A DNA stretch of 59,501 bases from assembly GCF_002797755.1 (NCBI RefSeq), contig NZ_PGFI01000016.1, forward strand, positions 1 to 59,501. The letters are read 5' to 3'. Below are positions 49,412-57,428 of this stretch, one piece after another. The position numbers and the translations under genes were made by a program. Each line of letters opens with the position of its first letter. The first letter of the stretch is position 1. Under the pieces are notes generated by a model. It saw nothing but the letters and a program-made list of their open reading frames with translations. It searched no databases and was not told the DNA's origin. The DNA is from Brevirhabdus pacifica (GTDB taxonomy: Bacteria; Pseudomonadota; Alphaproteobacteria; Rhodobacterales; Rhodobacteraceae).

Positions 49412-50491
49412 ATGAGTGTCGTCACCTACTTCGTGGAAACGGCCGAAGGCTATCTCAATACCGCTGCCGAGACGCAATTCGGCGCGGTCGCAGCAACGGT
49501 CGGAACGATGCTGGTACTTGGCACAACACTAGTTGTCATCCTGGTCTTCATCAACACGATCTACCAGTATCGCGCCATGGACGGGCGAACGGCCTTTTGG
49601 CTCGCAGTGAAAGTGGGGTTGATAGGTGTCTTCGCGACAAACTGGGTCCAGTTCAATGCGCTTGCCTCAGCAATACTGAACGGAATTGACAGCATTGCCG
49701 GCGCCCTTGTGGCTTCTGTCGGCGGCGGATCACCTGGTCCGTCCGGTACCTTTGCAGAGGAATTTGACGAACTGATTGCAGCGCTCGGGGACTATCTGAA
49801 TGCTGCGGGATCTGAGCTGAACTGGATGGCGGGTGCCTTGCTTGACACACTTGGGGTTCTGCTGCTCTCGATTCTTGGCGGGTTGGCGGCGTTCATTGTT
49901 GTGGCGTCCCGGCTCATGATCGCTCTGCTAATTGGCATTGCGCCAGTGATGATCTTCTTGACCCTGTTCGAGGTGACCAAGGATTATTTCGCGCGCTGGT
50001 TATCCGCGCTCATTTCATTCGCGATGTATCCGATCGTCGTCGCCGGAGTGTTCGCGACGATCACGGGGGTCTCTCGGGCGCTTCTTGCCGAGCTTGGCGA
50101 CCCAGAGGGGGCCTCGAACATAGGGGCCCTTATCCCATTTTTCATGATGGTGCTGATGGCAAAGGGTTTCATCATAGCAACGCCTTTTTTGGTTCGGGCG
50201 ATTTCCGGAAACATCATGATGCCAGCACTCTCAGCCGGGTTCGGGGGAAGCTATGCCTTCGCCAGAGGGCTTGCAGGTAGCCAACAAGTTTACAATCGCT
50301 ATGCCATCGGTGGCGCAACTGGGGCTGAATACGCAGCCCTTCGAGCGCGACAATTCTTCGGCGTGCAAGCCTTGCCGAGCCGGCCAAATACTGCTGGAGG
50401 GCCAACTGCGGCTCGTCCGGGTGACGCAACCGGAACAGGCGCCCGAATGCTGGCACAGCTTTCGAGACTTGGTAGGTTGGGCAGGCGGTGA
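49412..50491 (+). CDS. virB6: VirB6/TrbL-type membrane pore protein
   Basis: A 359-residue polytopic membrane protein with five to seven helices. MLVLGTTLVVILVFINTIYQ and AFWLAVKVGLIGVFATNW are followed by a Gly-rich loop and the central VirB6 block (RLMIALLIGIAPVMIFLTLF; DYFARWLSALISFAMYPIVV). The C-terminal cytoplasmic tail is basic and Ala/Pro-rich. It is the last gene of the T4SS operon here; the defence island follows convergently. Confidence 0.9.
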   Translation: MSVVTYFVETAEGYLNTAAETQFGAVAATVGTMLVLGTTLVVILVFINTIYQYRAMDGRTAFWLAVKVGLIGVFATNWVQFNALASAILNGIDSIAGALVASVGGGSPGPSGTFAEEFDELIAALGDYLNAAGSELNWMAGALLDTLGVLLLSILGGLAAFIVVASRLMIALLIGIAPVMIFLTLFEVTKDYFARWLSALISFAMYPIVVAGVFATITGVSRALLAELGDPEGASNIGALIPFFMMVLMAKGFIIATPFLVRAISGNIMMPALSAGFGGSYAFARGLAGSQQVYNRYAIGGATGAEYAALRARQFFGVQALPSRPNTAGGPTAARPGDATGTGARMLAQLSRLGRLGRR

Positions 50492-50627
50492 CAGCCAGGT
50501 GCCAAAAACTTGCCAAAACTGCAAAGGTTTCGCCGCGGGTTTTTGTCATTGCTAAACGGTTGATCCCTCGCGACACAAGGCACGTGGCCAAACACGACCG
50601 TTTCTGCCACAGGCGGAATCGACAATT

Positions 50628-51101
50628 TTAGCACCGTGCCACGGCCCTGCGCATCGCCCGATTGCCAACTGGCTCAGGCTCTTCGCCGGGGTGTTGCCCT
50701 TCACCTTTCCAGTCGTCTGACCAAAGCCAATCTTCGAAATAATAGAGCCAAAGGTAAGTCCACGGAATGATGGTTTGGTCGATCCGCTTCCGCGCGTCCC
50801 ATTCCCTGGCACCTGGAAGATAAAGACAAAGGCGCAGCGGATCTCTGTAGACGTGAGGCAAAGGACGCCCTGCCGCCAGCAACTCCAGATCCGGGTCGTC
50901 TATCTGAACACCGGGCGTTTGACCCGGCTGAAGCGTGATAGTGGCAAGGTAGGAGCGCGCCAAGGCGGTCGGTTGTATAGGCTCTTGCCATGTCAATTTG
51001 TTTGCGCGGACCTGCCCCACACCACTGATAGCCGGGCTTGCCTTCAGGAACAGCAGCTGCTGCGACAGGGTCAGGTCGTATTGCCCGCCTCGTCCTATCA
51101 T
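50628..51101 (-). CDS. CBASS E2-like (ubiquitin-conjugating) protein
   Basis: A 157-residue protein. Family blocks: ITLQPGQTPGVQIDDPDLEL, PLPHVYRDPLRLCLYLPGAR with the candidate catalytic Cys, then IIPWTYLWLYYFEDWLWSDD and EGQHPGEEP. These match the bacterial E2-only proteins of short type II CBASS operons, which conjugate the CD-NTase C-terminus without an E1. It is the third gene of the patatin-CD-NTase-E2 operon; ATG 51101 overlaps the CD-NTase stop by one base (TGATG). No JAB or E1 gene is nearby. Confidence 0.85.
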   Translation of the reverse strand: MIGRGGQYDLTLSQQLLFLKASPAISGVGQVRANKLTWQEPIQPTALARSYLATITLQPGQTPGVQIDDPDLELLAAGRPLPHVYRDPLRLCLYLPGAREWDARKRIDQTIIPWTYLWLYYFEDWLWSDDWKGEGQHPGEEPEPVGNRAMRRAVARC

Positions 51102-52300
51102 CAATCACCGAAGAACGTATTTGTGGGCACGGTCGTTGATGCTGCGACCTTCGATGTCGTCAGCCCGACCACAGTTGCGACAGAAAGCAGACCCGATTTG
51201 CGACCATCCGACACCGCATTGACGCGGTTGCCGAGAACCCGTCCGGTGACACCGGAACCGAACGAACGCTCCATGTTCAATGACACACGGTCCTGACCAA
51301 CAGCATCGCGAAGGACTTCAAAGTCGGACAGAGCTTGTGCGTGCCACGCATAGAATGCTGGTGCCCGGCGTTCATCCTTGTTCCAATTGTCGGCGAAGTT
51401 TTCCCCGTTGGTTGTCTCGTTCAGGATGGCATAGCCCCGCCGCCCGTCCAGAATGGGGCGGTCGATGAAGTGCGGCATCATCCGGATCGTTTCGACCAAC
51501 AGATCCATTTCGTCATGGAAGACGTGGTTGCGCACGCAATAGGCATAGGACTGCATCGCAAGGGTGGTAATGATAACGGAAATCGGGGCCACGTCTTGCG
51601 TGTTGTTCTGATAAAAAACGTCGCGGTGCCGTTTGAGCAATTGCACGATGCGGCGCAGGATGCCTTTCACTGCTTCTCGGACGGGGAACGGCTCCACCGT
51701 CGCCTCGTCCCGCTGCATGGCGATAAACTTGCCCACAAAGGTAGGCCGGAGTGCGGCGCGCTCATCGAACAGGGTCTTGTAGGCCCGCGGGTTTGTCGGA
51801 TGCCATTCCTTCAGAGCCCGGTCGGGCACCAATTCGCCCCGGTTGCCGCAGACCGGGTTTGCTATCGTCGGGGATAGGTCGAGGTGGAAGTCCCCCGCAT
51901 AGTTGAGACGCCAACAACGCTTTTTTTCTTCGAGAAGGCGCACATAGGTGGCGTGTTCCTTGAGCCGGTTTCCAACCGCCGCCTTCAGGGTCGCTGGTGA
52001 GATGCCGGACGCGATACCTGCACAAAGGCAGATCAGATCGACATCGAATTCCCGCCGCCCGATTGGCTTCACGGCCGTTCCAAGCGCACTGGACCCTTGG
52101 AGATAGACCAGAACACTGACGAGTAGGGGATCAGTTGAACCGGACAGCCAGTCTCCGACGGCACCATAGCTCTGGCGCGCACGATCAAACTGGGTTTCGG
52201 TGAGGTCCAGATCCTCGCCTATCTCGTCCAGGATGGTGAATATCTGCGTGCGCCGCCGAATATCACTGTCGGTCAGTGGCTGTCGCAACATCTGATTCAT
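51101..52300 (-). CDS. CBASS CD-NTase (cGAS/DncV-like nucleotidyltransferase)
   Basis: A 399-residue nucleotidyltransferase. The catalytic GS motif YLQGSSALGTAVKPIG is followed by the DxD pair EFDVDLICLC and the third acidic site DFHLDLSPT. A helical OAS1-like C-terminal half follows. It would make a cyclic di- or trinucleotide on phage infection. The C-terminus ends TNTFFGD. In type II CBASS this end is the conjugation point. ATGA overlap with the patatin gene and TGATG with the E2 gene show a tight operon. Confidence 0.92.
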   Translation of the reverse strand: MNQMLRQPLTDSDIRRRTQIFTILDEIGEDLDLTETQFDRARQSYGAVGDWLSGSTDPLLVSVLVYLQGSSALGTAVKPIGRREFDVDLICLCAGIASGISPATLKAAVGNRLKEHATYVRLLEEKKRCWRLNYAGDFHLDLSPTIANPVCGNRGELVPDRALKEWHPTNPRAYKTLFDERAALRPTFVGKFIAMQRDEATVEPFPVREAVKGILRRIVQLLKRHRDVFYQNNTQDVAPISVIITTLAMQSYAYCVRNHVFHDEMDLLVETIRMMPHFIDRPILDGRRGYAILNETTNGENFADNWNKDERRAPAFYAWHAQALSDFEVLRDAVGQDRVSLNMERSFGSGVTGRVLGNRVNAVSDGRKSGLLSVATVVGLTTSKVAASTTVPTNTFFGD

Positions 52301-53334
52301 GCCGCTTTCTCCTTGAGTTGATAGACCGGCACGAAGGTATCGGCAGGCTGGGTGAAAAAGATCGGGGTCAGGTGGGGCTTTGCTTTTCGGCCTTCTGACA
52401 TACCGAGGCCCTTGAGGCGGCCGATCTTCGTGGTGTCATCCAAGGTAAAAAACCCGCTCGGGACAGACGGCGAAATGCGGTAGATGCGATCCCCATCGTA
52501 AGGGTGTCCCGTCAGAAGTTTTGCCATGCCGAGGGCGCCATGTGATTGCCCATCCGCGTAAAGGTTGAGGACTTTGAGGCCGAGTCCGGCAAACCCTGGA
52601 CTTTCGGGCAGCATGTAGACTTCGTCCAGACACCCCAGGCTCAGAATGCGCAGGTCTGACGGATGCCACCCCAGAAGAGTGATGGCTTCGACGACAGCAA
52701 TGGCTGTGGGATTGTTGGCCCATGTCCCGCCATCGGTCAGGCCAATATCATCAGCAGTGCGATGTCGCTTGAAATACGTAGGTGCCGCTGCCGTAGCCAG
52801 GGCGGCATCAAGCGCAGTCTTGCGATAATCGGTTTGCAGGCGTGTGTGATGCGCGGTCTTGTAGATATAAGGGCTGCGGAGATCGGCATCCCACGCCGGG
52901 ATCACCAACCGGGTCTGTGATTGCCCGATCAGATCGTTGTTGAGAACGGCCTTGAGTTCACGGGCAAGAATTGCCGCATCGTGCTTTGGACCGACTACGT
53001 GCCGACCTGTGGCGGTGAGGGTGCGCCATGCCTGCCGTATCCTCCCCAGCGGTTCATCATCCGCATTGTCCTGACCGAAGATGACAGGCCCGCGACGCTC
53101 GTAAAGCTCGAGCAGTTCCTTTGCCGTGCGGCCGAGGCCAAGGCCGAGTGCGATGATGCCACCCGTCGATGTGCCCGCGATGAGATCGAAATAGCGCCCA
53201 ATGGGCTGGCCCAGATCTTCCTCGAGCCCCGCGAGGAATGCAGCGGGCATCGTGCCCTTAATCCCGCCCCCGTCGATGGAGAGGATGCGACGTATCTGCC
53301 TGTTGTTCCCACCGTTGCTCATCCTGACATCCAT
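52297..53334 (-). CDS. CBASS effector, patatin-like phospholipase (CapV-like)
   Basis: A 345-residue patatin phospholipase. Oxyanion loop SIDGGGIKGTMPAAFL, nucleophile Ser in IAGTSTGGIIAL, catalytic Asp in IGLTDGGTWANNP. When activated by the CD-NTase product it would degrade the inner membrane and abort infection. It is the first enzyme gene of the CBASS operon, 14 bp after DUF2188. ATG 53334 gives the usual length; an ATG four codons later is possible. Confidence 0.93.
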   Translation of the reverse strand: MDVRMSNGGNNRQIRRILSIDGGGIKGTMPAAFLAGLEEDLGQPIGRYFDLIAGTSTGGIIALGLGLGRTAKELLELYERRGPVIFGQDNADDEPLGRIRQAWRTLTATGRHVVGPKHDAAILARELKAVLNNDLIGQSQTRLVIPAWDADLRSPYIYKTAHHTRLQTDYRKTALDAALATAAAPTYFKRHRTADDIGLTDGGTWANNPTAIAVVEAITLLGWHPSDLRILSLGCLDEVYMLPESPGFAGLGLKVLNLYADGQSHGALGMAKLLTGHPYDGDRIYRISPSVPSGFFTLDDTTKIGRLKGLGMSEGRKAKPHLTPIFFTQPADTFVPVYQLKEKAA

Positions 53335-53348
53335 TCCGCTTATGCCCT

Positions 53349-53573
53349 TCAGCCTTTCGGCGGATACGGGTCCTTGCCATAGGTGTTGCGCTCGCGGATG
53401 CGACCGTTCTCGCCGTGGATCAGCATCTCGCTGCCCTGACGAATGGCGGATTCCCGCGCGGCCGTGATGGCCTCGCGCTGCGTGCCGTGGACGGAAGACG
53501 CGCGGGAGTTACCCGCCCCCTTCACTGCCCAACCGCTTTCATGCGGCACAACATGCTGATTTTTCTTAGACAT
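53349..53573 (-). CDS. DUF2188 small protein
   Basis: A 74-residue protein. QHVVPHESGWAVKGAGNSRA and STHGTQREAITAARE-like region (VHGTQREAITAARESAIRQG), then LIHGENGRIRERNTYG, are the DUF2188 pattern of repeats around a Gly-Trp and a helix. ATG 53573 follows GAGG. It is the first gene of the CBASS operon and is 109 bp from the divergent XRE-ImmA gene. Function unknown; it may be a regulator or a bystander. Confidence 0.88.
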   Translation of the reverse strand: MSKKNQHVVPHESGWAVKGAGNSRASSVHGTQREAITAARESAIRQGSEMLIHGENGRIRERNTYGKDPYPPKG

Positions 53574-53681
53574 TTCAAGCCTCACATGTCGATTTCGGTT
53601 GACGATGCGACAACCTTGTGTTTAAATATACAGGAAGAAATGGCGTTTATCAACCACAACAATAACCGCCGGGAGAGGATC

Positions 53682-54761
53682 ATGTTCGGACAAAGACTCA
53701 GGCTTGCCCGCAAGCGGGCGGGTCTATCCATGCAAGCGCTCGCGGAGCGCGTAACCCCAAGCGTGTCAGCGCAGGCCATCAGCAAATACGAGGCGGACAA
53801 GATGATGCCGTCCTCGTCGGTGCTGGTCGGCCTCGGCAAGGCGCTCGGCGTGTCACTGGACTTCCTGCTCGGCGGTCAGGTCGAAGCTCTGGAAAGCGTC
53901 GAGTGGCGAAAGAACTCGACCGCCTCGGCGCAGGATCGCGCGATGGCGGAATCCATCGTCATCGAGAAGCTCGAAGACTATCTCGCCATCGAGGACATCC
54001 TCGATATGCACCCCGCTGAAGACCCCTTCGCCGCGCTGCGCGTGGAAATGGTGGCCGATGAAGAGGCCATCGACGCCAAGGCGCGGGACGTGCGGCGCGA
54101 GTGGCAGCTTGGGATCGACCCGATCCCGAGTATGACCGCCCTGCTCGAAGACAAGGGACTCAAGGTCATCGAGGCCGATCTCCCGGAACGCATCAACGGG
54201 CTGGCCTGTCATGTCGAACGGGCGGAGGGCGCACCGACTGAGGTGATCGTCGTCTCACGGCACACCAATGTCGAACGCAAGCGCTTCAACCTCGCCCACG
54301 AACTCGCGCACCGGATCATCACCGAAACCGGCAATGCCGCACTGAAAAAGGAGCCCTCGATGCACCGCTTCGCGGGGGCGTTCCTCATTCCGCGTGAGCA
54401 TCTGGAGGAGGAAGCTGGCCGAAACCGTCACGGCATGACCTGGATAGAGATCATGCGGCTCAAGCGCACCTATGGCGTCTCCGCCGCCGCGATGCTCGTG
54501 CGGCTCGGCCAGGTGGGCATCCTGTCGAAGAGCGCTGTGGAATATGCGTTCAAGACCTATGCGCGAAGCTGGCGGCGCGAGGAGCCGGAGCCTATCGGTC
54601 CAGGCGAGGGCTTTGCGGCCTTCGAGAAGCCGCAGCGCTTCGAGCGCCTCGTCTGGCGCGCGCTCGGCGAGGAGATGATTTCCCCCGTGCGGGCGGCGCA
54701 GATGCTCGGGCTCCCCTTGAGCGTTGTCGAACGCGACATCAGGGGGCCTCGTGACCAGTGA
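53682..54761 (+). CDS. XRE HTH fused to ImmA/IrrE metallopeptidase
   Basis: A 359-residue fusion. An N-terminal Cro/C1 HTH (RLRLARKRAGLSMQALAERV; SAQAISKYEADKMMPSSSVL) is linked to a C-terminal ImmA/IrrE domain with zinc site NLAHELAHRIITETG and FAGAFLIPREHL. ATG 53682 has a GGGAGAGG site; the long upstream frame is antisense-like. ImmA peptidases cleave repressors after DNA damage. It is divergent from the CBASS operon and overlaps the PIN gene by GTGA, so two roles are possible: CBASS regulator or PIN partner. Confidence 0.92.
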   Translation: MFGQRLRLARKRAGLSMQALAERVTPSVSAQAISKYEADKMMPSSSVLVGLGKALGVSLDFLLGGQVEALESVEWRKNSTASAQDRAMAESIVIEKLEDYLAIEDILDMHPAEDPFAALRVEMVADEEAIDAKARDVRREWQLGIDPIPSMTALLEDKGLKVIEADLPERINGLACHVERAEGAPTEVIVVSRHTNVERKRFNLAHELAHRIITETGNAALKKEPSMHRFAGAFLIPREHLEEEAGRNRHGMTWIEIMRLKRTYGVSAAAMLVRLGQVGILSKSAVEYAFKTYARSWRREEPEPIGPGEGFAAFEKPQRFERLVWRALGEEMISPVRAAQMLGLPLSVVERDIRGPRDQ

Positions 54762-55264
54762 CCTGTGTTGTCGTCAATGATGCGTCCTGTCTGATCGACT
54801 TGAAGAAGGGAGAGTTGCTGCACGTCCTGCTGCGGCTGCCCTATCGCTTCATCGTGCCCCTGCCCATCCGTGAGGAGGAGCTGCTCGATTTCACGGCGCA
54901 GGAATGGCGGATGCTCGAAGACGGTGGCCTCGCCACCTACGATCTGCCGGGGGAAGAAGTCGCGCGGGTTTTCGCTCTAAAGCGGGAACATAGCCGCCTG
55001 TCGGCCAATGATTGCTTCGCCCTCGTGACGACAACCTGCCAGGAAAACGGCATCCTCCTGACCGGCGACAACCTTCTACGCAAGGTCGCCACCGCTCGCG
55101 CGGTGCGCGTTCATGGCGTCCTCTGGATCATCGACGAGCTGCACGCCGCCGAAGCCTGCGATGTCGGGCTTCTTGTCTCCGCCCTGCAAATCTGGCGGGC
55201 GGATGAGGCGGTCTTCCTACCCCCCGCCGAGATCGACAAGCGGCTGCGCCGTCTCGGGGCATAA
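54758..55264 (+). CDS. PIN-like domain protein
   Basis: A 168-residue protein. N-terminal VVVNDASCLIDLKKGELL (first acidic cluster), middle HSRLSANDCFALVTTTCQEN, and LLTGDNLLRKVATARAVRVH with further acidic residues. These fit a PIN nuclease of the DUF3368-like type. GTG 54758 overlaps the XRE-ImmA stop, so the pair is translationally coupled like a toxin-antitoxin module. The antitoxin would be the XRE-ImmA protein. An RNase role is inferred from the fold. Confidence 0.82.
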   Translation: MTCVVVNDASCLIDLKKGELLHVLLRLPYRFIVPLPIREEELLDFTAQEWRMLEDGGLATYDLPGEEVARVFALKREHSRLSANDCFALVTTTCQENGILLTGDNLLRKVATARAVRVHGVLWIIDELHAAEACDVGLLVSALQIWRADEAVFLPPAEIDKRLRRLGA

Positions 55265-55419
55265 TCTGAACAAGGTGGAGATGGCTGGACCCTGCCCACG
55301 ACGTTCCGAGCGAAAGATCGAACGGTCATGCAAACCAGCCCCTTTTTTCGGCGTCAAAAAGCATCGTTTGTGACATTCAGCGTTACGGAAGCTACGCGCA
55401 GGTCGCCATGCCCGCCACC

Positions 55420-57420
55420 CTATCGCGCAACCAGCCTTTCACCATCCTCCTCTCTCAGCATCGCTTCCATTTCGTCCAAGCCATCGACTGCAGAGCGCAT
55501 CTGCGCCTCATCAGCTACGCTCGCAGCTTCAGAATCCACGACGCTGCTGCCAAAATCCATCTCCATCTGGCGCTGTTCCTCGGCGATGACGGCTTGAACG
55601 ACAGGCGCGGTCTTCTTTGGAGCGGCGTCGGCTTGGCCTGACGGTTGACCATCGCCAGCCTGGCTCGCCCTCTCCATATCGGCTTCTGTTCCCCCTGGCC
55701 CATCCGACGGCGGCGTCATCGGCATGGCGCGCACACTGAGCGGCAGGTTCCCCTGCAGCCCCCCTCCCCCCGGCTCCGGAAACGGCAACTCGCCCGTCTG
55801 TGCCGCGTGGATCGCCTTGAACAGCCGATCATCAAAAAACTGGATCCGCTTTGCCCGGACCGGCATCTGGGCATCGATCACCATGACAATCTCGTCGAGC
55901 GGTAGGCGGCGCGCCTCATCTTCAGGGAGCAAGGAACTCTCTTCGGTCCGTGTGGATTGGCTGCGGCCCTCAAAGGGGTTCTTGCCGATGGACTGTGAGC
56001 GCGTGACCACGGTCTTTGTGGTCTTGCCGACCGCCTTGCTCAGCTCCTCGACGGTCTTCTCATCCGAGGGCGTCAGGTAGAGCTTCACGCCGGCATTGCC
56101 CTGCAGGGCGCGGCGGGTGTTCTCGCCATAGATTTCATCGAGGGCGGGGATGGTTTGCGTGACCACAGCCAGGTGGCCGCGATAGGTGCGCAGGGTCTCG
56201 ATGCTCTCGACCACGATGGGCATTTTTCCGAGGCGATTGAACTCGTCGAGCATGATCATCACGGGCCACGGCTCGTCTGGCCCGGGATCCTTTTCCTGCA
56301 TGGCGGAGAGCAGGTCGGAGAAAAACAGCCGGATCAGCGGCGCGAGCGGCTTCACCATCAGCGGCTGGACCACGAGATACACTGAAAAGGGCTTCTTGCG
56401 GATCGTGCGGAAATCAAAGTCCGACACCGCCGTCGCCTCATCGATCGCGGGGTTCTGCCATTGATCGAGCCCCGAGGTCATCAGGAGCGAAACGTAAGAC
56501 GTCAGCGTATCGTTGTTGGTCGAAGCCAGCCGCGTGAAGATCAGCTTGGCCGCCCTGTTGTCGACCTCGTGGCCCCGCGCGAAATACTCCTTCTGCTTGT
56601 TCCCGCCCGAGGCCGCGATGCGGTAGATCTCGCCCAAGGTCGGGCGCTTGCGCTGGAAGGCCAACAGGCCTGCTGCCACGAAGAGATCGATCCCGCCTTT
56701 GAGCAGCCCCTGAACCCGGTCATTGTCGCTTTGCAGGAAGAGCGTCGCAAGAAGCTGCAATTCCATCTGCTGGCGCGCGGGATCTTTCAACTCATAGATG
56801 CGCAGGAGCGGGTTGTAACGATGCGTGCGCTTGCCCTCCCAATCGGTGGGGGCAAAGCGATAGACCTTGTCGCCTTGGGCGGCGCGGTGCCGGGCCGTGG
56901 CCTCGAAACATTCGCCCTTCACATCGAGCGTCACGGCGGAGCCTTGCCAGGTCAGCAGGTTCGGAATGACAAAGCCCGTGGTCTTGCCGCGACCCGTGGG
57001 GGCCACGATCAGCGCATGGGGGAAGACCTTCGAGCAAATGTAATTGGCGCGGGAGCCCGGCGTCCCCAGCTTGCCGAGGATGAACCCGGTGCCCGGCGCC
57101 CCGAAGAAGCCGTTGGCCTTCATCTCGCGCGCACTCTGCCAATGGGTCTGGCCAAAGCGTGTCAGGGCGGATCCTGAGAGGGCGAGGCTCAGCATCAGGC
57201 CGGCGGCGGCGAAGCTGCCGACGATCAGGTGAATAAGTTGGGCGTCCTCCGGGCGGCGATCGAGGATCGCCAGATAGTTCTGCGCGATATAGGCAAAGTC
57301 GATCTCGGCGCCGAAGCCGAGATCCTGGTAAGTCAGCACCGCCGAGGCGATGGTATAGCCCATGGCCCCGGTCACCAGCGTTACCAGAAGGACCCCTGTT
57401 GCGATCCGCGCTTTTCCCAT
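55420..57420 (-). CDS. virD4: VirD4/TraG-type coupling protein
   Basis: A ~666-residue coupling ATPase. Two N-terminal helices (IATGVLLVTLVTGAMGYTIA; LIVGSFAAAGLMLSLALS), Walker A VAPTGRGKTTGF near residue 140, Walker B VMIMLDEFNRLG near 395, and a VLD-like TraG core. The C-terminal ~110 residues are Pro/Gly-rich and acidic (PEPGGGGLQGNLP; QAVIAEEQRQMEMDFGSS). It brings the relaxase-DNA complex to the VirB channel. ATG 57420 is preferred; TTG 57432 would overlap the relaxase stop. Confidence 0.94.
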   Translation of the reverse strand: MGKARIATGVLLVTLVTGAMGYTIASAVLTYQDLGFGAEIDFAYIAQNYLAILDRRPEDAQLIHLIVGSFAAAGLMLSLALSGSALTRFGQTHWQSAREMKANGFFGAPGTGFILGKLGTPGSRANYICSKVFPHALIVAPTGRGKTTGFVIPNLLTWQGSAVTLDVKGECFEATARHRAAQGDKVYRFAPTDWEGKRTHRYNPLLRIYELKDPARQQMELQLLATLFLQSDNDRVQGLLKGGIDLFVAAGLLAFQRKRPTLGEIYRIAASGGNKQKEYFARGHEVDNRAAKLIFTRLASTNNDTLTSYVSLLMTSGLDQWQNPAIDEATAVSDFDFRTIRKKPFSVYLVVQPLMVKPLAPLIRLFFSDLLSAMQEKDPGPDEPWPVMIMLDEFNRLGKMPIVVESIETLRTYRGHLAVVTQTIPALDEIYGENTRRALQGNAGVKLYLTPSDEKTVEELSKAVGKTTKTVVTRSQSIGKNPFEGRSQSTRTEESSLLPEDEARRLPLDEIVMVIDAQMPVRAKRIQFFDDRLFKAIHAAQTGELPFPEPGGGGLQGNLPLSVRAMPMTPPSDGPGGTEADMERASQAGDGQPSGQADAAPKKTAPVVQAVIAEEQRQMEMDFGSSVVDSEAASVADEAQMRSAVDGLDEMEAMLREEDGERLVAR

Positions 57421-57428
57421 GGAAGCGC

